Origin: Laburnicola sp. R22_1
Taxonomy: Eukaryota; Ascomycota; Dothideomycetes; Pleosporales; Didymosphaeriaceae
Direction: 5' to 3'
DNA length: 64,000 nt
NCBI GenBank assembly: GCA_014281115.1
Contig: JACONQ010000004.1
Span: 3,968,001-4,032,000 of the forward strand
Shown piece after piece: positions 58,338 through 64,000 of this stretch. Both the position numbers and the translations under genes were made by a program. Position 1 is the first letter of the stretch. Every line of letters begins with the position of its first letter. Under the pieces are notes generated by a model that was not told the DNA's origin, did not search any database, and saw nothing but the letters and a program-made list of their open reading frames with translations.

Positions 58338-58864
58338 CAGTGTGTCCAATAGTCAGTCTTACTGCCGGTCACTGACTGTTCACTTACTGTTGGTGGACAG
58401 TACAGTAGTCAGGCATGTTAGGGCAGTGACCGACTGTACAGTAACATGCTAGTAACCGCAGTAAGACTGTTGAACTTGCCTAATTGGGTAATACGTGTGA
58501 ATTGACGTGTAAGTGAGCCTAGGAGGCGCCTAGGTGCCCACCTAGGTAGGAGGTGCCTAGTTGCCCATAAAGAGTTGATATGTGAGTTGATACGTGAATT
58601 GACACGTGAATTGACACGTGAATTGACACGTGAATTGACACGTGAATTGACACGTGAACGCTAGCTATTATAGGAAGGTACTGTGTACTTACTGTAGTTA
58701 CTGCCCCTAACAGTATAGTCAGTAGGCATGTAATAGCAGTTACTGTTAGGTGACAGTAACTAGTGTAACACCCCTAGTCGACAGTACAGTCAGTAGCCAC
58801 GTGACGGCAGTGTTCACTTGAAAAAGGCCAAAAAACGTTCAGTAACTGACTGTTGGACACACTG
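58338..58864. mobile_element. hAT-type MITE (527 bp) inside a helicase intron
   Basis: Terminal inverted repeats CAGTGTGTCCAA(C/T)AGTCAG at both ends and a perfect 8-bp target duplication taagcaca (58,330-58,337 and 58,865-58,872): CAG ends plus 8-bp duplication indicate the hAT superfamily. There is no transposase, so it is non-autonomous. The interior has further inverted repeats (cagtcttactg / cagtaagactg) and a 12-bp tandem repeat. The insertion lies just inside a GTAAGC donor site; the branch site (CACTGAC) and acceptor (TTGCTTAG, 58,914) lie beyond it, so the host intron keeps all its splice signals. Confidence 0.88.
58572..58657 (+). repeat. 12-bp tandem repeat inside the MITE
   Basis: About seven units of gtgaattgacac, the first two variant (gttgatatgtga, gttgatac). 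Each junction creates cacgtg. Confidence 0.9.
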
Positions 58865-59754
58865 TAAGCACACAGGGAGCACACGAAGAAGAACTTCACT
58901 GACACATTGCTTAGCTAGCGGCCGCAAGGGAAAACGCAAAGAGGGAAAAGCAAGGTCGTCGCTCAGGCCTAAGGGCCATACTAGCGCAGATGCTGGCAGG
59001 CCGTCATCCAAGGAACACGACAAAGACTTTCGTGAGCAGCAGGGAGGACATGAAGATTGGAGGCATAAAGGTGACGAGGGAGGCCATCGATCTCGATGCG
59101 ACAGATGAAGAGAAGAAGCAGGTCGCGCACAGCAGCACACGTGTTCCAGATAGCGATGGGGACATCCCAATGACGGGAAGCATTTCTGATCCTTCTCAGT
59201 CGAGGCACCGCCAAGCAATCGCATACACCGGCATGGATACAGAGCTGGAAGATGACAACGGCACTTTCGAGCTTGATTCAGAGGACGAAGATAACGCTGC
59301 GTTAGAGAAGTTTACGTCCCAACTCATCGAAGTCGACGAACTGGCAGGACTGCAAGAATGAGGGCACACTGTTTTTTTAGTCATTGTTCATACCATCCGT
59401 CTTATGTATCCATGCACGCATTGGTCGATTCGCTCACACCCAGTCATGCATGCATCTTGCTGTGAAGCCCCTATGCATGTGCTGTCGGTTTTCTAGTCTT
59501 CAATCCGCGAGCTACCAATACCATCCACAAGCTACCAAAAGCCAGACTAGAGAACGCCTTAATCGCTATAACGCAGACCTTCACGTGCTCTTAGCAGATG
59601 TTTAGTTACTACCTCATGGCCAAGAGTTGTCCACAGAGACGTCATCTGCGCGTTGAGTCTTCCGGCTATGTCATCTCAGAAGGGAGTTGTCTTGTTCGTA
59701 TAAGATGCCGTCGTGTTTGTATTCTAGTTCTAGGCTATATAAATGCTCTTTGGG

Positions 59755-59851
59755 CTAGGTACTGGGTTTTAGTGCCTCCTGTTTTACTCCTCTCTGTGTA
59801 TGGTGCGGACTCGACCTTGGTTAGAATCTCCACACGACGAAGATGTTCAAT
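59755..59851 (+). mobile_element. Small retroposon, 97-bp 5'-truncated copy with 14-bp TSD
   Basis: ctaggtactgggttttagtg to gaagatgttcaat, flanked by the perfect direct repeat aaatgctctttggg (59,741-59,754 and 59,852-59,865). Nearly identical to the 3' 97 nt of the 43,664-43,970 copy. Confidence 0.85.
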
Positions 59852-60165
59852 AAATGCTCTTTGGGAGACTATAAGGTCTCAACGTCCGGGCAAGAGGTCA
59901 TCTATGCTCCCGTATTGCTCTCCGACGTCAGTCGTCACAGGCGCCGTCGTCCTGTGGGACAGGTTGAGTATTCGGGTAAGGGCTTCCCTATGACCCTGCG
60001 AGCCATGAAGCTCCTCGCAATACACCCTGGTGGGTGATCACTACACTAAGCAACTTGACAGCGTCTGTCAGCTAATCTCGCTTGTGTACCTCCTGCTTTC
60101 AACATACCCGATTATCACAGACACGTCTTCTCTGGTAGCCCCTAGCACGTTAAGGACATCTTTTT

Positions 60166-60242
60166 TGTGGTCCCTCGTGGTCCTTCGTGGTCCCTCGTGG
60201 TCCTCGTCCCTCATCGTCCCTTGTCGTCCCTCGCCGTTCCGT
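60166..60242 (+). repeat. Imperfect 10-bp simple repeat
   Basis: Degenerate units of (g)tggtccctc / tcgtccctc, pyrimidine-rich on the plus strand. Confidence 0.7.
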
Positions 60243-60385
60243 GTCTGCGCTGTCTAGACTCTTTTCTTTCTGAGAGTGCATGTATCGCGAAAGTGACGGG
60301 GTCTGATAATAATCGGGGATGGCGTCGCTCACTGTCTATGAGCTCGGACACGACGACCAAGCTTTTCACTCAGGCGGCGGCACTA

Positions 60386-62507
60386 CCCTGCCGAGACAGT
60401 CAGTGTGCAGAGACACTAACGCGCACCCCAACAGATGTAGGACTTCAATTTTGACGCGCCGCATCTCCACCAATATGGATCCGATTGAGGCTGCAATTAT
60501 CGCTATCAACTCACGAAACCCTGGGGAAACTTTCTCGTATCAAGAAGTTGCAAAAGAATTTGGTGTTGTGCGGTCAACGTTGACGCGCTGGCATAGACGC
60601 GTCATACAGGCGCGTACACAGCCAGTACAGACTCGCCAAAATCTCAACTAACAACAAGAATCTGAGCTCCTGCAGTATATACAGCGTCTTACTTAGAGAG
60701 GTCTACCTCCTACGCGTTAGATGGTCCAGGACTTTGCATCAATTATGGCCAAAAAGGACGTCTCCATACGATGGGTTGATCGCTTTGTTGGGCGCCACCG
60801 CGACTCCTTAGTCTCACGATGGACGACTGGGCTTGACAGCAATCGCCACAAAGCTGATTCAGGGGCAAAATATAAGCTCTACTTTGAGCTTCTACATGAG
60901 AAAATCACGAAGTATGGCGTAGAGCCTCAGCATACGTACAATATGGACGAGAAAGGCTTCCTACTTGGCATCACTAGCAGGTCAAAAAGGATCTTTGATA
61001 GGCCTCTATATAAGAGTCGCCAAGTGAGGCAATCTATCCAGGACGGCAGCCGTGAGTGGATCTCGCTCATCGCATGTATATGCGCCGACGGATCTGCTGT
61101 TGATCCATCACTGATCTATCAATCTGACGCCGGGAGCCTACAATCAAGCTGGGTAGAAGAAATTAACATCTCTTATACGGCATTTATCACCTTATCAACC
61201 TCTGGATGGTCAAACAATGAGATAGGGCTTCAATGGCTCAAACAGGTGTTTGATCGCTGTACAAAGGAGAAGGCTCGACGGCAGTGGCGACTCCTAGTCC
61301 TTGATGGGCATGGATCTCACGTTACTATGGATTTTATCGACTACTGCGATCAGAATAAGATCCTCCTTGCGATATTTCCCCCTCATGCGACTCATACGCT
61401 GCAGCCTCTTGACGTCTGCGTGTTCAAGTCTCTCTCCACTGCCTACTCTGACGAGCTCTCCGCGTATCTCTATAAGAGCCAAGGACTATCAACAATCGCT
61501 AAAAGAGACTTCTTTACACTCTTCTGGAAGGCCTGAACGGCGTCAGTTACGCCGCAATTAATCACCAAAGCTTTTAAGTGTACAGGTATCTCGCCACCAG
61601 ATCCCACGCCTATCCTCAAAAGGTTTAACAAAGAGACTCCGCTAGAGCCAGAATCACCAGTGAGCTCTACCTCAATACTTAGCGCGTCAGATTGGCGCAA
61701 AATAGAGCGTCTTGTACGCTCAACTGTTAAAGATCAGGCCTCTATGGAGTCAAAAAAGCTCAGTCAGACAATACACTCAATCTTTATACAAAAGCAACTC
61801 CTAGAGCATGAAAATAAGGGCCTCCGAGAAGCTCTTACAAACAAGAAACGGCGTCAAACCAAAGGGAAGACTCTGCCCTTAGAGCAACCTGAGGAGTGGC
61901 ATGGAGGAGCAGTTTTCTGGTCACCTGCCCGCGTACAGAGGGCGCGTGAGTCTCTCAGCCAACAGGAGACTGAAAAACAACAGTTACAACTCCAAAAGGC
62001 TCAGCAGCAAGAGATTCGTATAGCTAATAAACAACTCAAAGCTCGTTTACAACAGGAGAAGCGTGTTGCGCGGGCAGCAGCCAGAGATGCGCGCGCTAAG
62101 GAGAGAGCTGAGCAGGCTGCTGAGCGACGCCTCAATCAACAGGCTCGTAGGGCCAATCAACAACTTCAAAATCGCATCAAATTAGCCAAAAAGGGTAACA
62201 AAAAGGCTTCAAAGTCTACTGTTCTACCTATCAAGAAGAAAAAATCTGCGCTGGCACCTGTACGCGTTAATGCGGCGGCATCTGCGCCGTCAACGCCAGC
62301 GTCGCGCAGTGGCCGAATAATCAGAACACCAAGCAGATATCTATAATTTGACTAGCTAGCAATCATCTACAGCTCTATAAGATCTCAACTCTAGAAAATC
62401 TCGCGATAAAAGCTTTTGTATAGAGCTCTACAGCCTCATGTTGCTGGCTGAGGTGCTGGTGTTGGGGTGCGCGTTAGTGTCTCTGCGCACTGACTGTCTC
62501 GGCAGGG
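60386..62507 (+). mobile_element. Fot1/pogo DNA transposon (2,122 bp), complete
   Basis: Terminal inverted repeats of about 46 bp start CCCTGCCGAGACAGTCAGTG and differ at one position (t/c in the next base); they are bordered by the TA duplication (60,384-60,385 and 62,508-62,509). One transposase gene on the plus strand fills it. Mild mutation only: ends intact, four stops in the gene. Confidence 0.93.
60475..62346 (+). pseudogene. Fot1/pogo transposase, 4 in-frame stops, DDD triad intact
   Basis: One register from ATG 60,475 (MDPIEAAIIAINSRNP) to TAA 62,346, about 623 codons. N-terminal psq-type helix-turn-helix (FSYQEVAKEFGVVRSTLTRW), CENP-B-like domain (FASIMAKKDVSIRWVDRFVG), DDE core with YNMDEKGFLLG, LLVLDGHGSHV and HTLQPLDVCVF (all three catalytic Asp present), then a long Gln/Arg-rich coiled-coil tail ending TPSRYL. 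Stops: TAA 60,649, TAG 60,694, TAG 60,718 and TGA 61,534, each one transition away from Gln or Trp. No frameshift. A segment from 60,721 to 61,536 stays open through the whole catalytic core. Confidence 0.92.
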
Positions 62508-62518
62508 TACCATGACTA

Positions 62519-64000
62519 ATCACCAAATGCACGACCCCACCAAATGCACGGTTTTGAAAAAATCCACGTAGTTTATCAACGCTCATAACTCCACCAATAT
62601 TGACGCTATGGAGGCCGCGCTGACAGCAATCGAAAGCTTGCCAGCAGGCGAAAAGCCTAATTACACCAAAATTGCCAAATTATTTGGCGTTGAGCGATTA
62701 ACTTTATCGCGGCGCGCGCGCGGGATCAATAAAAGCCACATAGAGAGGGCAAATGAGTAGAAATTTCTTAACACCACACAAGAAAAAGAGCTTGTAAACT
62801 ACATATATAAGCTTAATAAGAGAGGCCTGCCTCCTACAAAGCAAATGATCTGAAATTTTGCAACAGAAATAGCCAGAAAAGAGCTAGGCAAAAACTGGGT
62901 TGAGCGCTTTATTGCCCGCAACAATATTGAGCTCATATCGCGATGGACTACTGGTATCGACGCCTGTCGCCACCGCGCTGATTCTGCTACCAAATACGCC
63001 TTATACTTTAAGCTTTTAGGCGACAAAATAACCTAGTACGATATCGACAGTCGCTATATGTAAAATATGGATAAAAAAGGGTTCCTTATTAGAGTGCTCA
63101 CCAAGATGAAAAGAGTGTTCTCGCGGCAGCTGTATGAGCAGGGCCCTTACAAGCAAATGCTCCAGGACAGTAATAGAGAGTGGGTAACAACAATTGCCTG
63201 TATTTGCGCCGACGGCACCTCGCTGACGCCAGCCTTGATTTATCAAGCTACTATGGGCAATATACAAGACTTATGGCTTTAAGATTTTGATCTGCAACAC
63301 TACAAGGCCTTTTTTTGCGAGCTTATTAAGTGGGTGGACTAACAATAAGATTGGTTTGGCGTGGCTCAAACAAGTATTTGATCGCGAGACCAAGGAGAAA
63401 GCTTGTAGGGAGTACCGACTACTCATACTTAATGGGCATGGGTCTTATATTACTATGCAATTTATCACATACTGCGACAATAACAAAATACTCCTTATAA
63501 CCTTCCCGCCACACGCTACCCACACTCTCTAGCCTCTTAATGTGGCGATGTTCAAGCCTCTGAGTACGGCGTATACAAGAGAGCTCTTAGAGTTTATGTA
63601 CAACTGCTAGGGCCTCTCAGCAATTACCAAACGCGACTTTTATCGACTCTTTAACGCCTCCTGGCAAAGGGCCTTTTAAGAAACAATAATACTCAAAGCT
63701 TTTGAGTGTACTGGGTTGTCACCTTATAACCCAAACACTATACTTAAGAAGTTTATTGCAGAGCACAAGAGCCCTCCCTTAAGTCGGAGTAGCTCGTTAA
63801 ACCTCTCTGATTCTGATTGGCGTAAAGTATGGCAAATACTAAAGGACATTGTTGCGGAGGACCACGCTGAGGAGCGTAAACAGCTGTCGCAAAGTTATCA
63901 CAAGCTTGAGATTAAATATAGGATCCTTTAACACTAATATGATAGGCTTGAGCAAGCTTTTATTAACGAGAAGAGGCGCCGTTAACGTAGCAAGCCTCTC
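62519..64000 (+). mobile_element. Second Fot1/pogo element, truncated by window end
   Basis: Begins about 10 bp after the preceding element. The presumed left end has two copies of ccaaatgcacg (about 62,522 and 62,538); a TA lies at 62,517-62,518. The right end is outside the window, so the terminus cannot be verified. Confidence 0.7.
62608..64000 (+). pseudogene. Fot1/pogo transposase, damaged, catalytic Asp lost
   Basis: From ATG 62,608 (MEAALTAIESLPAGEKPNY) with helix-turn-helix (YTKIAKLFGVERLTLSRR) and CENP-B-like part (GKNWVERFIARNNIELIS). The core reads NMDKKGFLIR (first Asp kept), LLILNGHGSYI (second Asp to Asn, at about 63,431) and HTL-PLNVAMF (third Asp to Asn, at about 63,539, preceded by TAG). 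A frameshift lies near 63,283-63,340. Numerous TAG/TAA/TGA. Clearly a paralogue of the neighbouring element, not a recent copy of it. The gene runs off the window. Confidence 0.88.

Larger units (their letters stand above)
56358..59361 (+). pseudogene. SNF2-family (Rad5/Rad16-like) helicase, decayed
   Basis: ATG 56,358 starts MAFVLAKAPQCLTDESD, then the frame slips to FVENALPEDWYPETLP and again near 56,618 (to VWEDEIAKRVEDPPKLL). A probable intron, 56,676-56,742 (GTAAGT..CTGCAG), joins in phase to the long frame. SNF2 landmarks: DIVLTTYG, motif II DEGH (about 57,088), motif III MTGTPLMNE (about 57,170), helicase C KIVVFASYLCALDAL, RYDGTL, GIDLTIATDFLMLNQEWNPA and motif VI QCKDRVVRAQQ (about 58,110). 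The Walker A/motif I segment is absent: helicase homology starts just after the shared 190-bp block. A TAA at 57,972 interrupts the frame (CAA to TAA at CpA). The last intron (58,329 to 58,914) carries a MITE; the tail is acidic, ending ELAGLQE. Not a working ATPase. Confidence 0.75.
59362..60385. other. Intergenic region, no gene seen
   Basis: About 1 kb between the helicase relic and the first Fot1 element. Holds the 97-bp retroposon copy and an imperfect 10-bp simple repeat; short ORFs here have no recognisable domain. Confidence 0.6.

Overview
The window comes from a filamentous ascomycete (Pezizomycotina). Evidence: short spliceosomal introns (GT..AG, about 45-65 nt, CTGAC-type branch sites), a eukaryotic prefoldin gene, a non-reducing fungal polyketide synthase, and a large transposon block with the hallmark of repeat-induced point mutation (RIP): extreme AT-richness, excess TpA, and open frames broken by CAG/CAA/TGG/CGA to stop changes. 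A dothideomycete is my best guess from the look of the PKS and the transposons, but that is inference.

Layout. (1) 1-6,650: a Fot1/pogo element (about 429-6,646, minus) split by a nested hAT element (840-4,512, minus) plus a block of non-RIPed sequence holding a 202-codon ORF. (2) About 6,560-42,925: a 36-kb RIP-degraded graveyard. It holds two direct copies (A and B) of an unidentified 4.4-4.7-kb element, each carrying a 99-bp tandem array. Copy A contains a nested Tc1/mariner element, copy B a nested 2.2-kb LTR element. Next come a small retroposon split by a full-length Ty1/copia element, a Plavaka-like DNA transposon relic, a fragmented second hAT, a solo LTR relic and several tandem arrays. 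(3) About 42,926-46,420: normal-GC sequence with no convincing gene and one retroposon copy. (4) 46,421-52,997: a complete SAT-KS-AT-PT-ACP-ACP-TE polyketide synthase of the DHN-melanin (tetrahydroxynaphthalene synthase) type, three exons. (5) 54,799-55,648: prefoldin subunit 3, six exons. (6) 56,358-59,361: a decayed SNF2-family helicase gene that keeps a TATA box and introns; a 527-bp hAT-type MITE sits inside its last intron. (7) 60,386-64,000: two adjacent Fot1/pogo elements, the second running off the window.

How it works together. The only genes likely to be functional are the PKS and the prefoldin subunit. The PKS would supply the naphthol precursor for DHN melanin, but none of the usual partners (naphthol reductase, scytalone dehydratase, Cmr1-type regulator) is visible here. 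The clearest history is transpositional: target-site duplications and empty paralogous sites allow several nested insertions to be ordered. The least described item is a small retroposon family with three copies (374, 307 and 97 bp) that share one 3' end, differ only in 5' truncation, and carry 12-14-bp target-site duplications.
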